The notes under the pieces: model-generated | Database searches by the model: none | What the model was told of the DNA's origin: nothing | What the model saw: the letters and a program-made list of their open reading frames with translations, nothing else | Program-made: the position numbers and the translations under genes | Part shown: positions 50,669 through 60,665 of the stretch, one piece after another | Numbering within the stretch: position 1 is the stretch's first letter | How the letters are laid out: every line of letters starts with the position of its first letter | Assembly (NCBI RefSeq): GCF_900115495.1 | Contig: NZ_FOWR01000011.1 | Span: 62,001-126,000, forward strand | Direction: 5' to 3' | Source of the DNA: Enterovibrio norvegicus DSM 15893 | GTDB taxonomy: Bacteria; Pseudomonadota; Gammaproteobacteria; Enterobacterales; Vibrionaceae | DNA: 64,000 nucleotides

Positions 50669-51216
50669 AGCGCATTGCTATCGTCTACTTTTCACAAACA
50701 GGAAGCACTAAGAGCATGGCGCAAGCCATTGCTCAAGGCGCACAGCAGCTTGATGCGGAAGTAAAGCTTTACCCTATTGTGGGCACGGACATCATTGAAG
50801 GTCGGTTTAAAAATGAAGCGGTCTTTGATGAACTCGCCAATATGGATGCCATTATCTTTGGTTCACCGACGTACATGGGTGGCCCCGCGGCACAATTTAA
50901 AGCTTTTGCCGATGCCAGCAGCGAGTCATGGTCAAATCAGTTATGGCATAACAAGCTCGCAGCAGGGTTTACCACTGGCGGTAGCCCGTGCGGAGAAGTG
51001 CAAAGCACGATTGAGAGCTTTTATATTCTCGCCACGCAGCACAGCATGCTTTGGGTAGGGGTTGATGCCCCAGAAGGCACAGCCTCAAAAATGTTTAATC
51101 GCCTGAATTCATCTCTCGGCGCCATCGGCATGGTGGATGAGAAAGGGCTATTGGATGATATTGATATAAAAACGGCAAAGCGCCTTGGTGAGCGGGTGGC
51201 AGAGCTTATTCACTAG
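50665..51216 (+). CDS. flavodoxin/WrbA-like FMN protein
   Basis: 183-residue flavodoxin-fold protein. The FMN phosphate loop SQTGSTKSMAQAI (about 10-22) and the isoalloxazine loops GSPTYMGGPAAQFKAF and TTGGSPCGEVQSTIESF are those of WrbA-type NAD(P)H:quinone oxidoreductases and related flavodoxins. It is coupled to the questin-oxidase-like gene by a 4-nt overlap, so an electron-supply or quinone-reducing role for that partner is a reasonable inference, not a demonstrated one. Confidence 0.85.
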   Translation: MKRIAIVYFSQTGSTKSMAQAIAQGAQQLDAEVKLYPIVGTDIIEGRFKNEAVFDELANMDAIIFGSPTYMGGPAAQFKAFADASSESWSNQLWHNKLAAGFTTGGSPCGEVQSTIESFYILATQHSMLWVGVDAPEGTASKMFNRLNSSLGAIGMVDEKGLLDDIDIKTAKRLGERVAELIH

Positions 51217-51270
51217 GGTCTGTTGACCTGATTTATGACGGGACACTTATTTAGGGCGGGGCAAAGGCAC

Positions 51271-51298
51271 AAAAAAGGCGCTTTTCAGCGCCTTTTCA
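51271..51298. terminator. bidirectional terminator, flavodoxin-like gene / tyrS
   Basis: AAAAGGCGC TTTTCA GCGCCTTTT hairpin between convergent genes. Confidence 0.85.
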
Positions 51299-51335
51299 TT
51301 TTGCATTCGCTCAGTAGCAAGAGCTCTGCGGTAAA

Positions 51336-52523
51336 TTACGCTAACGTGATACGCGCAAATTTACGTTTACCCACTTGGTACACTGCCGTACCAGCCGCAG
51401 GAACCAGTTTGGTATCGTCGACTTTTTCGCCGTCAATCTTCACAGCGCCTTGGCGGATCATACGCATTGCATCTGAGGTAGAGCCAACCAAGTCAGCGTC
51501 TTTCAGAAGGTTAGCAATGGCGACGCCTTGCTCGAAAGAAAACTCAGCCATTTCATCTGGCATCGCACCTTTTTGGAAACGATTGATGAATTCAGCTTCT
51601 GCCGCTTCCGCATCCGCTTCAGAGTGGAAACGTGCAATGATTTCTTTTGCCAGCAAGATCTTCACGTCACGTGGGTTCTTGCCGCCTTCGATGTCGGCTT
51701 TAAATTGTGCAATCTCTTCCAAAGGACGGAATGACAACAATTCATAGTAGCTCCACATCAGATCATCAGAGATCGACATGATTTTACCGAACATTTCGTT
51801 GGGTACATCACTGATACCAATGTAGTTGTGCGCAGACTTCGACATTTTCTTAACGCCGTCCAAGCCCACCAGCAATGGCATCGTAATAACCACTTGCTGA
51901 GATTGACCGTTTTGCTTTTGCAGTTCACGGCCCATTAGCAGGTTAAACTTCTGATCAGTACCACCCAGCTCAACGTCCGCCTCAAGCGCCACTGAGTCAT
52001 AACCTTGCAGAAGCGGGTAAATAAACTCATGGATAGCAATAGGTTGGTTGTTGCTGTAACGCTTTTTAAAGTCGTCACGCTCAAGCATACGCGCAACGGT
52101 AGAGCTTGCAGCCAAACGGATCATGCCGTCAGTGCCTAGCTCGCTCAACCAGCTTGAGTTGAATTCAATACGTGTTTTAGCAGGATCCAAAATTTTGAAG
52201 ATCTGCTCTTTGTAGGTTTCAGCATTGCTCAAAACCTGCTCACGTGTCAGCGGCGGACGCGTTGCGTTTTTGCCACTTGGGTCACCGACCATCGCGGTAT
52301 AGTCACCGATAAGGAAGATTACTTCATGGCCCAGCTCCTGGAACGCACGCAGTTTATTCATGATCACAGTGTGACCAAGGTGAATATCAGGCGCCGTTGG
52401 ATCCGCACCCAACTTGATACGAAGAGGACGGTTTTCTTTTAGTTTCGCAATCAGTTCCGCTTCAGGAATCAATTCCTCAACACCACGCTTAATTTCGGCT
52501 AGCGCGGCTTCAATGCTCGCCAT
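51336..52523 (-). CDS. tyrS: tyrosyl-tRNA synthetase (clade 2 type)
   Basis: Class I aminoacyl-tRNA synthetase charging tRNA-Tyr. The 395 residues have HIGH-type HLGH (48-51), KMSKS (226-230) and a C-terminal S4 RNA-binding domain (about 335-395: [18 protein letters not shown]). The shorter length and motif context place it in the TyrRS group found in Vibrio and Haemophilus, distinct from the 424-residue E. coli enzyme. It is divergent from the M23 peptidase gene. The start has GGGAG upstream. Confidence 0.97.
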   Translation of the reverse strand: MASIEAALAEIKRGVEELIPEAELIAKLKENRPLRIKLGADPTAPDIHLGHTVIMNKLRAFQELGHEVIFLIGDYTAMVGDPSGKNATRPPLTREQVLSNAETYKEQIFKILDPAKTRIEFNSSWLSELGTDGMIRLAASSTVARMLERDDFKKRYSNNQPIAIHEFIYPLLQGYDSVALEADVELGGTDQKFNLLMGRELQKQNGQSQQVVITMPLLVGLDGVKKMSKSAHNYIGISDVPNEMFGKIMSISDDLMWSYYELLSFRPLEEIAQFKADIEGGKNPRDVKILLAKEIIARFHSEADAEAAEAEFINRFQKGAMPDEMAEFSFEQGVAIANLLKDADLVGSTSDAMRMIRQGAVKIDGEKVDDTKLVPAAGTAVYQVGKRKFARITLA

Positions 52524-52736
52524 AGTTTATCGCTCCCACAGAATCGGCAATTTTTCGTAAAGCGACATACTACTTGAATAGCGATGGTTTTTGAAACCAG
52601 TTAGACTTATATAAATAAGCAAGATATGACGCTTGCATATAAATCAAAGGGAACCACTCGCCACTCTGATTTTCCGAGGGATTTGGCAATCATCAGTGTG
52701 TTCTGGGTAATTTCATTTTCCTAAACGATATTTTTA

Positions 52737-54056
52737 ATGCCTGTAAACAGAATTGCTGCGCTACCTCGCCTTCATCAGGTGTCTATTATGGCCATCAGTG
52801 CGCTTGTCGTGCTGTTGATTTTGCTCCCCTCCGAATCCCCGACTCAGCACCCAGAGTCGAAATTTGAGGTTGGAAAACAATACGCGATAAAACTCGAAGC
52901 TAACTCTTTGCTTCCCCCTGAAGATGAAGCCCAACCCGTCAGTCATTTTGTACCGCTGACTTGGCACAAGTTCAAAGTTCAAGCCGGTGACAGCCTCGCG
53001 GTGATTTTCAATCGTGTTGGGATAAGCCCGACAACCCTTTATCGACTCATCAATAGCGACCAAGGCACCAAGAAGTTGGCCTCATTGAAAGTGGGCGATG
53101 AGATTCACCTCGGCTTCGACGATAAAGGGTTATTTACGCAATTGGTGCAACCTCGCGATGTGAATGAAACCCTTGTGGTCACGCGCATTGGCGATCAATT
53201 CGTATCAAAAGTCGAATCAAAAGAAATCGACACACAAGTTAACTTTGCGTCAGCCACCATTGAATCAAGCTTTTGGAATGCAGGGATAACCGCAGGCCTC
53301 AACGCCAATCAAATCATGGAACTGGCAGGCTTGTTTGGTTGGGATATCGACTTTGCGTTGGATATTCGACAAGGTGATGCTTTCTCAGTGCTGTTTGAAG
53401 AGCAACTCGTTGAAGGTGAGATCATTGGCCGCGGGAATATTCTTGCGGCGACGTTCACCAACCGCGGCGAAACCTTTACGGCTATCCGTTCGAAAACGGG
53501 TAAGTATTTCGACGAAAAAGGCCGAGCAATGAAGAAAGCCTTCTTACGCTCGCCTGTAAACTTCCGTTATGTCAGCTCGAACTTTAATCCCCGCCGTTTA
53601 CACCCCGTCACAGGCAAAGTGAAGTCGCACCGAGGCACAGACTACGTTGCCCCTGTCGGCACCCCCATTTGGGCGGCAGGTGACGGCATCGTCATGAAAT
53701 CTGCCTACAACAAATTCAACGGTAACTATGTCTTCATCAGACACAGCTCGACCTACATCACCAAGTATTTGCATCTCACCAAACGTAAGGTCAAAACGGG
53801 ACAACGTGTGAAGCAGGGACAAACCATTGGTACGCTAGGCGGAACGGGGCGCGTCACTGGCCCACACTTGCACTATGAATTCCTCGTTCATGGCGTGCAC
53901 AAAAACCCACGTACCGTGAAGTTGCCGCAAGCGAAGTCCCTAGCAGGCAAAGAGAAAACCGCGTTCATTGCACTGGCAAAAGACCGACTGGCGCAGTTGA
54001 ATAAACTGAGTGAGCTTCTTGCATCCATCGGCACACTTGAGCGCAACCACTCCTAA
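52737..54056 (+). CDS. M23 peptidoglycan DD-endopeptidase (MepM/ShyC-like)
   Basis: 439-residue envelope protein that probably cleaves peptide crosslinks during wall growth. It has an N-terminal signal anchor (about 14-31), a LysM/OapA-like domain (about 75-135: HKFKVQAGDSLAVIF), a beta-rich middle and an M23 zinc peptidase domain. The zinc ligands H298, D302 (HRGTD) and H379 with general base H346/H377 (YLHL, HLHYEF) are all present. It lies beside tyrS and the RND pump genes, as ShyC does in Vibrio cholerae by my recollection. The Shine-Dalgarno before the ATG is weak, so a start at the internal Met 18 is possible. Confidence 0.9.
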   Translation: MPVNRIAALPRLHQVSIMAISALVVLLILLPSESPTQHPESKFEVGKQYAIKLEANSLLPPEDEAQPVSHFVPLTWHKFKVQAGDSLAVIFNRVGISPTTLYRLINSDQGTKKLASLKVGDEIHLGFDDKGLFTQLVQPRDVNETLVVTRIGDQFVSKVESKEIDTQVNFASATIESSFWNAGITAGLNANQIMELAGLFGWDIDFALDIRQGDAFSVLFEEQLVEGEIIGRGNILAATFTNRGETFTAIRSKTGKYFDEKGRAMKKAFLRSPVNFRYVSSNFNPRRLHPVTGKVKSHRGTDYVAPVGTPIWAAGDGIVMKSAYNKFNGNYVFIRHSSTYITKYLHLTKRKVKTGQRVKQGQTIGTLGGTGRVTGPHLHYEFLVHGVHKNPRTVKLPQAKSLAGKEKTAFIALAKDRLAQLNKLSELLASIGTLERNHS

Positions 54057-54074
54057 CAGAAGTGTGCAACTCAG

Positions 54075-54106
54075 ACAAAAAAGCAGCGCAATGCGCTGCT
54101 TTTTTA
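54075..54106. terminator. bidirectional terminator, M23 gene / RND permease
   Basis: AAAAAAGCAGCGC AAT GCGCTGCTTTTTT perfect hairpin between convergent genes. Confidence 0.93.
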
Positions 54107-54137
54107 ATGTCATCTCTAAGCAACTACATCGCTGTAG

Positions 54138-57100
54138 CTAGGGTTGAGATTCTGGCAAGGTGTTTTGCTTAAACGGCTCACTCTGATGTTCTCCAGCATC
54201 GGACGACGTAAACGTGAACCCTTTCCCCTGATTAGGCGTTTGAGAAAGCGACGAATCAGACACTGTTTTTTTCGGCTCTCTCGCCAACATCAACAAACAA
54301 GGTGTAAGCACCAGCGTCAGCACCGTTGAAAATGCCAACCCACCCGCGACCGCCGTCGCAAGTTGAGACCACCATTGCGTACTTGGTGCGCCAAATTCAA
54401 CGCCTTGGTTCACCAAATCAACGTTCATCTCTAACACCATTGGCATCAGGCCGAGAATCGTTGTGACGGTTGTGAGTAACACAGGCCGTAAACGCTGCGC
54501 CCCGGTTCGTAATATGGCATCGGCTTTCGCGAGGCCTTGGCGACGCAAAACATTGTAAGTATCAATCAGAACAATGTTGTTGTTCACCACGATACCCGCC
54601 AAAGTAATCACTCCAACCCCAGACATGATCACACCAAATGGACGTTGGAATATGAGCAAACCAAGGAAAACGCCTACCGTGGAGAACAAGACAGCACTCA
54701 AAATCAAGAAGGCTTGATAGAAGCTGTTGAACTGAGTGATCAAAATGATCGCCATCGCGGCCAGTGCCGCGACAAATGCCGTGATCAAGAAGGACTGACT
54801 GTTGTTCTGTTCTTCATTTTGGCCACGTACAATGGTTTCCACACCACTTGGCAGCCCTAACGCATCGATTTGCGCCATCAGTGTCGGCAACTCAAGGCTC
54901 AAGTTGTACCCTTCAGCCATGTCTGCCATGACTTTGACCACACGCCTACCATCCACGCGATCGATATTCCCTTGCTTTTGCTCGGCGCTGATCTTCGCGA
55001 AATTGGTAATCGGCACTAACCCGTATTCAGTTTTGATTCTGAGTTCATCGAACCGACCAATGTCCCTTTTATCTTCTGGGTAACGCACCAAAATATCGAC
55101 TTCTTCGTCAGCATCGTCTGGCAGGTAATCACCAATTTTCAAACCATTCGTCACGAACTGAACCGTATTCCCCACCAGCGTGGCATCAGCACCAAACCTT
55201 GCAGCATCAGCGCGATCAATATCAATCGACCAATCAATACCGGGCTTGGTAAGGGTGTCGCTCAAGTTAGTAAAAGCAACATTCAGCTCCAACAGTGCAC
55301 GAAGTTGTCTTGCTGCAGGCTCGATGTCACTGTTAACGTCTGACGTCACTTCAATGGAGAGATCCTGTTCACTTGGCGGCCCAGCATCTGGCTTTTTAAA
55401 TTCCAATTCAAGACCCGCAAGATCTGCCATTTCTTCACGAAGTTCCGCAATGATTTCCTTCACTTTACGACGATCTTGCCAATCGACAGGCTTCATCTGA
55501 ATAACGCCGATTTCATCTTCTCCGCCTGTTCGGGTATAGACGCTTTCTATTTCATCCATACCTAGAACACGTGCTTCGACTTCTTTCATCAATACGTCTT
55601 TTTCGTAGATTGAGAGGTCACCATGAGAGCGGACTTTGATATTAAAAAAAGCAGGATCAACATCAGGGAAGAATTCAGTACCTAGCCCTGATTTGTTGTA
55701 CGCAAAACCCACCACGAAAGCGACTAATAGCGCGGAAAACAGGATTTTAAGCGGATGGTGAATAGCGACTTTTAGCGTATTAATGTAAGCACGCGTAATG
55801 CCTCGAGCTTCATTGAAATCGCCGTTCTCGATAGCTTGCATACGCGCTTGCTGCTTATCAGACAGAGCCAAAGGTTTACCAAACCAACTCCCAAGTACAG
55901 GGACAAAAAGCAATGCCATCACCAAGGAAGCAAACAACGTCGCTATCAAGGTGAGCGGCATGTACCTCATGAACTCGCCTGTGATATCAGGCCAGAACAA
56001 TAAAGGGGCAAAGGCCACTAGCGTCGTTGCGGTAGAAGCAATGATCGGCCAGGCCATGCGATGTGCAGCCTCTCGGTAGGCTTGTTTACGAGCAATGCCT
56101 TCACGCATACGCCTGTCAGCGTACTCGGTCACCACAATTGCGCCATCCACCAGCAGTCCCACTGCCATGATCAGAGAAAACAGCACAACAATGTTCACGG
56201 TGAGGCCAAACAATGACAGCGCCACCAAGCCCGTTAAGAAAGAGCCCGGAATCGACACACCTACCAAAAATGCCGTTCTCGCCCCTAAAATGGCGATGAT
56301 CACCACCACCACAAGCAACACGGCAGACAAGATATTGTTTTGCAGATCAGAAAGCATGGATCTGACGTCATCAGACCCATCCCATGTGTATTTCACTTGC
56401 AGCGCAGCAGGCCATTCCGGTTGTTTTTGCGCTTCAACCAACACGGCTTTCACCAACTCCACCGTTTCAATGATGTTTTCACCCGCGCGCTTTTTTACAT
56501 CCAAAACAATCGCAGGTTTACCGTCTAGTCGTGCAAAGCTTTCAGGGTCTTTAAAGCCGCGGCGCACCGTCGCTACATCTTCAACGGTCACCACCTGAAC
56601 GCCATCCACCTTGATAGGCAATTCAAGAACATCACGTGCAGATTCAAAGACAGACGGGACTTTTACGGAAAAACGCCCATACCCTGTATCAACGTAACCC
56701 GCAGCAACAACACGGTTGTTGCGGGAAACAAGATTAAATATCGCTTCTTGGTCAAGGCCGTAGCTTTCAAGCAGCAATGGCTCGACGATGATTTCAACCA
56801 CATCGTCACGATCGCCCGCCACATCGACTTCAAGCACTTGCTTGAAGCTCTCTAGCTTCTCTTGAAGTTTGCGCGCAATCTTTACAATCGCACGCTCAGA
56901 CACATCACCGTATAGAGCCACCGACAGAACAGGCTGCTCGCTGGCAAACGTCACTTCATTTACGGTGGGCTCATCACTGTCTTCAGGTAAACGAGGCTTG
57001 ACCAGATCCACCGCTTCGCGCACATCCGCCATGGCCTGCTCTAAATCAACACCTACGTTAAATTCAAGCGTTACCGAGGCATGCCCTTCTGAGGCAATCG

Positions 57101-57347
57101 CGGTCATTTCCTTAATGCCCTCAATCGAACGCAACTCTTGCTCAACAGGACGAACAAGCAAGCGCTCGGCGTCTTCCGGTGAGATGCCTTCATGACCCAC
57201 GGACACATAAATGACAGGAATAGTGATATCAGGATCGGATTCTTTCGGAATGGTTTGGTAGGTGTATACGCCTGCTACAAATAAGAAAAGTAGCAGGGTT
57301 ACCATAGTGCGTGTGCGTGCCAACGACGCATCAATCAAGCTTCTCAC
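54138..57347 (-). CDS. RND efflux permease (HAE1 type, VexH-like)
   Basis: 1069-residue inner-membrane RND pump subunit expelling hydrophobic compounds with proton exchange. It has twelve membrane helices with two large periplasmic loops. The N terminus has the family form RTMVTLLLFLFVAGVYTYQTIPKESDPDI, slightly cut into SLARTRTM. The helix-4 proton site reads GLLVDGAIVVTEYAD, keeping the first Asp of the AcrB D407-D408 pair with Gly at the second, as in several MexF/TriC-like relatives. The GTG start at 57347 has AAGGAGG upstream. The adaptor gene ends 12 nt before it. No TolC-type gene is in the window. Context matches V. cholerae vexGH. Confidence 0.92.
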   Translation of the reverse strand: MRSLIDASLARTRTMVTLLLFLFVAGVYTYQTIPKESDPDITIPVIYVSVGHEGISPEDAERLLVRPVEQELRSIEGIKEMTAIASEGHASVTLEFNVGVDLEQAMADVREAVDLVKPRLPEDSDEPTVNEVTFASEQPVLSVALYGDVSERAIVKIARKLQEKLESFKQVLEVDVAGDRDDVVEIIVEPLLLESYGLDQEAIFNLVSRNNRVVAAGYVDTGYGRFSVKVPSVFESARDVLELPIKVDGVQVVTVEDVATVRRGFKDPESFARLDGKPAIVLDVKKRAGENIIETVELVKAVLVEAQKQPEWPAALQVKYTWDGSDDVRSMLSDLQNNILSAVLLVVVVIIAILGARTAFLVGVSIPGSFLTGLVALSLFGLTVNIVVLFSLIMAVGLLVDGAIVVTEYADRRMREGIARKQAYREAAHRMAWPIIASTATTLVAFAPLLFWPDITGEFMRYMPLTLIATLFASLVMALLFVPVLGSWFGKPLALSDKQQARMQAIENGDFNEARGITRAYINTLKVAIHHPLKILFSALLVAFVVGFAYNKSGLGTEFFPDVDPAFFNIKVRSHGDLSIYEKDVLMKEVEARVLGMDEIESVYTRTGGEDEIGVIQMKPVDWQDRRKVKEIIAELREEMADLAGLELEFKKPDAGPPSEQDLSIEVTSDVNSDIEPAARQLRALLELNVAFTNLSDTLTKPGIDWSIDIDRADAARFGADATLVGNTVQFVTNGLKIGDYLPDDADEEVDILVRYPEDKRDIGRFDELRIKTEYGLVPITNFAKISAEQKQGNIDRVDGRRVVKVMADMAEGYNLSLELPTLMAQIDALGLPSGVETIVRGQNEEQNNSQSFLITAFVAALAAMAIILITQFNSFYQAFLILSAVLFSTVGVFLGLLIFQRPFGVIMSGVGVITLAGIVVNNNIVLIDTYNVLRRQGLAKADAILRTGAQRLRPVLLTTVTTILGLMPMVLEMNVDLVNQGVEFGAPSTQWWSQLATAVAGGLAFSTVLTLVLTPCLLMLAREPKKTVSDSSLSQTPNQGKGFTFTSSDAGEHQSEPFKQNTLPESQP

Positions 57348-57359
57348 AACAAGGCCTCC

Positions 57360-58451
57360 TTATTGTGCGTCAGATTGGCGGACAGCGATGACCGCATCAC
57401 CATCTCGGACAAACCCTTGCCCTTTCGTGATGACGTCAACGTGATCGCCAAGCCCTGCTAGCCAAACACCATCTTGTTCAGCTTTGACCAACTTAGTCGA
57501 AACAAAAGCGACTTTGTCGCCGAGTAAAGTTTTGACACCTAAGTTGCCCGACTCGTCCAGTGCCAACATCGAAGGCAATAACTTCACGGCGCTTTGCTCT
57601 TCGAGAGGCAAATCCACTTCGGCACTGATCCCGGCAGGGATAGCTTGCTCGGGGTTGGGAATTTCGAGTTCAATGGTAAAAGTATTGGTGGTTTGAGAAG
57701 CGGTGCTTGATTGATAACGAAGACGACCTTCAAGCTCATCACCACTCACAAAAATAATGGTGGCAGGCATGTTGGCATCAATATGACTGATGTGCTTTTC
57801 GCTAACATCCGCCGTGACAATCAAAGGATCCAGATCGATGATGCTCGCAATCGGATCGCCGACAGCAAGATAATCCCCCACTTCCACCATCACATCATCA
57901 ACAATGCCATCAAACGGCGCACGGACTTGCGTGTGGGAAAGTGCGATCGACAAGTTTTCCACATTGGCGCGGGCTTCAATCAAATTCGCTTCTGCTAGCG
58001 AGAACGCAACTTCACCTTGTAACCCTTTTTTCTTCAACGATTTGGCAGCGTCATATTCTTTCGTTCTTACCAAACGTAGCGCCTTCGCGCGCTCTAGCTG
58101 CGCATTCCGGTCGCCTTTGTCGATATTCAGCAGAAGGTCCCCTTTCTTCACTGTCGCGCCTTTTTTCACACTGACACTGACAATACGACCATCTGCTTCA
58201 GAGGAAATCGTCGCTTCGCGATCAGGTGCTGTTCGGCCATATAAAGAAATAGAACGCGTAACAGGTTCGGCAAAGAAGGTATCTACCGACACGCGCGTTA
58301 GTGGGGCTTGCGTTTCTGTTTTTGACTGCTCAGGTTGCGTGTCATCGGTGTGACCGCTGCCAACCCAAAAAACGAGAAGAACAAGGAGAACCAAGGAAAT
58401 GATCCAAGGTCGTTGAGAGAAATAAGACGTGATTGCGCCTGCATTAGCCAT
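57360..58451 (-). CDS. RND efflux periplasmic adaptor (VexG-like)
   Basis: Membrane-fusion protein linking the RND permease to an outer-membrane channel. The ATG at 58451 (AGGATAA upstream) gives 363 residues beginning MANAGAITSYF, with one signal anchor (about 15-31: WIISLVLLVLLVFW). The lipoyl half-motifs ISSEADGRIVSVSVKKGATVKKGDLLL and VRAPFDGIVDDVMVEVGDYLAVGD bracket an alpha-hairpin (about 100-155), followed by beta-barrel and membrane-proximal domains. It is co-transcribed with the downstream permease (12-nt gap). An upstream in-frame start at 58505 falls in the erpA terminator and is unlikely. Confidence 0.92.
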   Translation of the reverse strand: MANAGAITSYFSQRPWIISLVLLVLLVFWVGSGHTDDTQPEQSKTETQAPLTRVSVDTFFAEPVTRSISLYGRTAPDREATISSEADGRIVSVSVKKGATVKKGDLLLNIDKGDRNAQLERAKALRLVRTKEYDAAKSLKKKGLQGEVAFSLAEANLIEARANVENLSIALSHTQVRAPFDGIVDDVMVEVGDYLAVGDPIASIIDLDPLIVTADVSEKHISHIDANMPATIIFVSGDELEGRLRYQSSTASQTTNTFTIELEIPNPEQAIPAGISAEVDLPLEEQSAVKLLPSMLALDESGNLGVKTLLGDKVAFVSTKLVKAEQDGVWLAGLGDHVDVITKGQGFVRDGDAVIAVRQSDAQ

Positions 58452-58483
58452 AGTGATTATCCTGACTTGGTTGCTGCAGAAAA

Positions 58484-58514
58484 TAAAACGGGCTCTATCC
58501 ATCAAGCCCGTTTA
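58484..58514 (-). terminator. terminator after erpA
   Basis: AAACGGGCT / AGCCCGTTT 9-bp stem. On the minus strand it is followed by TATTTTC. It separates erpA from the efflux operon. Confidence 0.85.
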
Positions 58515-58528
58515 GTGTGTCTTATACT

Positions 58529-58870
58529 TTATACACTGAATGACGCACCACAACCACAGGTGGTCGTTGCATTTGGATTGTTTACGAAGAAACGTGAACC
58601 TTCTAACCCTTCGGTGTAATCAACAACACCACCAAGCAAATATTGCAGGCTCATTGGGTCAACCACCAAGGTTACCCCTGATTTTTCAATGGTCATGTCG
58701 CCGTCATTCACGCTTTCATCAAACGTAAAACCGTATTGGAAACCGCTGCAACCACCGCCCGTAATGTATACACGCAGTTTCAGGTTTGGATTTTCCTCTT
58801 CCTGGATCAGCGTTTTTACCTTGTTCGCCGCTGTCTCAGAGAATTGCAACGGCAAATTGGTATCGCTCAT
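58529..58870 (-). CDS. erpA: iron-sulfur cluster insertion protein ErpA
   Basis: A-type carrier that inserts Fe-S clusters into apo-proteins, including IspG in the isoprenoid pathway. 113 residues with the three conserved cluster ligands C41 ([11 protein letters not shown]), C105 and C107 (TTCGCGASF). It is divergent from hemL, a common neighbour in Vibrionaceae. The 226-bp shared intergenic region holds both promoters. Confidence 0.97.
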   Translation of the reverse strand: MSDTNLPLQFSETAANKVKTLIQEEENPNLKLRVYITGGGCSGFQYGFTFDESVNDGDMTIEKSGVTLVVDPMSLQYLLGGVVDYTEGLEGSRFFVNNPNATTTCGCGASFSV

Positions 58871-59096
58871 TTCTACCTCACATACGCTTTTATATTGTTT
58901 GCATTATCCAATACCCGACTAAAATGGTCAAGTATTGTGCATTTCGCTAAAGAGCATTCAACAATCATCCCTCATATCCGTCAATAATGACATCTCTGTG
59001 ATAGTAAACGCATCAACTAACTCGCCTGATCTACTCGCATCTCGTACAATACGGTCAGATTTAACACCGACGAACTAAATGGCCTAGGAAAGAACC

Positions 59097-60386
59097 ATGA
59101 CCAAATCAGCCGAGTTATTCCAACAAGCCCGCAAAACCATTCCTGGCGGCGTAAACTCTCCTGTTCGCGCTTTCGCAGGCGTTGGCGGCGACCCAATCTT
59201 TATCGAACGTGCTGATGGCGCGTATATTTATGACGCCGATGGCAAAGCTTACATTGATTATGTCGGTTCTTGGGGTCCAATGATCTTGGGTCACAACAAC
59301 ACCGCAATTCGTGACGCAGTGATTGAAGCAGCACAAAGCGGTTTAAGCTTTGGTGCACCGACTGCGCGTGAAATCACCCTTGCTGAGCTTGTTAGCCAGC
59401 TTGTTCCTTCGATGGAAATGGTGCGCATGGTAAGTTCAGGCACAGAGGCGACCATGAGTGCCATCCGACTCGCCCGTGGTTTTACTCGTCGTGACAAATT
59501 CATCAAATTCGAAGGCTGTTATCACGGCCACGCTGACTGCTTGCTCGTGAAAGCAGGCTCAGGCGCACTGACACTTGGCGAACCAACATCGCCAGGCGTT
59601 CCTGCGGATTTTGCAAAGCACACCCTCACGTGTACCTTCAATGACCTTGATTCTGTACGCGCAGCATTCGAGCAATACCCTGAAGACATTTCGTGCATTA
59701 TCGTAGAACCTGTCGCAGGCAACATGAATTGCATTCCTCCACAACCAGGTTTCCATGAAGGCCTTCGTGCATTGTGTGATGAGTTCGGCGCACTGTTGAT
59801 CTTTGATGAAGTGATGACGGGTTTCCGTGTTGCACTGGGCGGTGCACAAGCGCACTACAAGATCACGCCTGACCTAACCACGCTGGGTAAAGTGATCGGC
59901 GGTGGCATGCCTGTGGGTGCATTTGGTGGTCGTCGTGAAGTCATGGAATACATTGCACCAACGGGCCCTGTATACCAAGCGGGCACATTGTCAGGTAACC
60001 CTGTTGCGATGGCCGCCGGTGAAGCTGCACTGAATGAACTGCGTAAAGAAGGCAACGAAGCACAACTTGCGAGTATCACGAAGCGTCTTGCAGAGGGCTT
60101 TAAAGCGGCTGCAGACAAGCACGGTGTTCCACTGGCGATTAACCAAGTGGGCGGCATGTTCGGCTTCTTCTTTACCGACAAAGAAAGCATCACGTGCTTT
60201 GCTGACGTTCAACAATGTGACATTGAGACATTCAAACGCTTCTTCCACTTGATGCTGGACCAAGGTATTTATTTGGCACCTTCAGCATTTGAAGCAAGCT
60301 TTACGTCTCTGTCTCATGGTGAGGAAGAACTTGCAGCAACGTTGAAAGCCGCGGATAACGCATTTGCAGCGCTGGCTAACAGCTAA
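59097..60386 (+). CDS. hemL: glutamate-1-semialdehyde 2,1-aminomutase
   Basis: PLP/PMP enzyme making 5-aminolevulinate in the C5 haem pathway. 429 residues with PLP-lysine K265 ([18 protein letters not shown]), the IIVEPVAGN and [13 protein letters not shown] segments, and the N-terminal [21 protein letters not shown] precedes the ATG. It ends at a strong terminator shared with the small ORF on the opposite strand. Confidence 0.98.
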   Translation: MTKSAELFQQARKTIPGGVNSPVRAFAGVGGDPIFIERADGAYIYDADGKAYIDYVGSWGPMILGHNNTAIRDAVIEAAQSGLSFGAPTAREITLAELVSQLVPSMEMVRMVSSGTEATMSAIRLARGFTRRDKFIKFEGCYHGHADCLLVKAGSGALTLGEPTSPGVPADFAKHTLTCTFNDLDSVRAAFEQYPEDISCIIVEPVAGNMNCIPPQPGFHEGLRALCDEFGALLIFDEVMTGFRVALGGAQAHYKITPDLTTLGKVIGGGMPVGAFGGRREVMEYIAPTGPVYQAGTLSGNPVAMAAGEAALNELRKEGNEAQLASITKRLAEGFKAAADKHGVPLAINQVGGMFGFFFTDKESITCFADVQQCDIETFKRFFHLMLDQGIYLAPSAFEASFTSLSHGEEELAATLKAADNAFAALANS

Positions 60387-60404
60387 ACAACGTGTTTTTA
60401 ACCG

Positions 60405-60434
60405 AAAAAGCGGCGTATTTCGCCGCTTTTTTTG
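60405..60434. terminator. bidirectional terminator, hemL / small ORF
   Basis: AAAAAGCGGCG TATTT CGCCGCTTTTTTT hairpin after hemL. It has A-runs and T-runs on both sides so can also end the minus-strand small gene. Confidence 0.92.
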
Positions 60435-60457
60435 TCTCTATACCCTGCCAAATTGGG

Positions 60458-60565
60458 TTACTTCCAGAAGATCACCACGAGAATGGCAAGCACGATGAGA
60501 CAAACGAGAGGTGCATTGAATCTGCGTCGTTTTTTGGACTGACACTGCCCTTCACAACATCCCAT
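60458..60565 (-). CDS. putative 35-residue Cys-rich single-helix membrane protein
   Basis: I found this short ORF by reading the minus strand between hemL and the AI-2E-type gene. The peptide starts MGCCEGQCQ, continues with a basic stretch (SKKRRRF), then one hydrophobic helix (residues about 19-34: PLVCLIVLAILVVIFW) and ends in Lys. AAAAAGGG lies eight bases before the ATG and the hemL terminator follows at suitable distance, so it looks like a complete expression unit. Positive-inside rules would put the Cys-rich N terminus in the cytoplasm. The CC-x3-C pattern could bind metal. I do not know a family for it. Confidence 0.55.
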   Translation of the reverse strand: MGCCEGQCQSKKRRRFNAPLVCLIVLAILVVIFWK

Positions 60566-60665
60566 CACATTTACCCTTTTTCCGTTGAAAGTCACAACGT
60601 ATCATAGTCTTCACACTACACTGTTCACCAGACAATCTGGAGAAGAACAAATAAGGAGCCTATCT

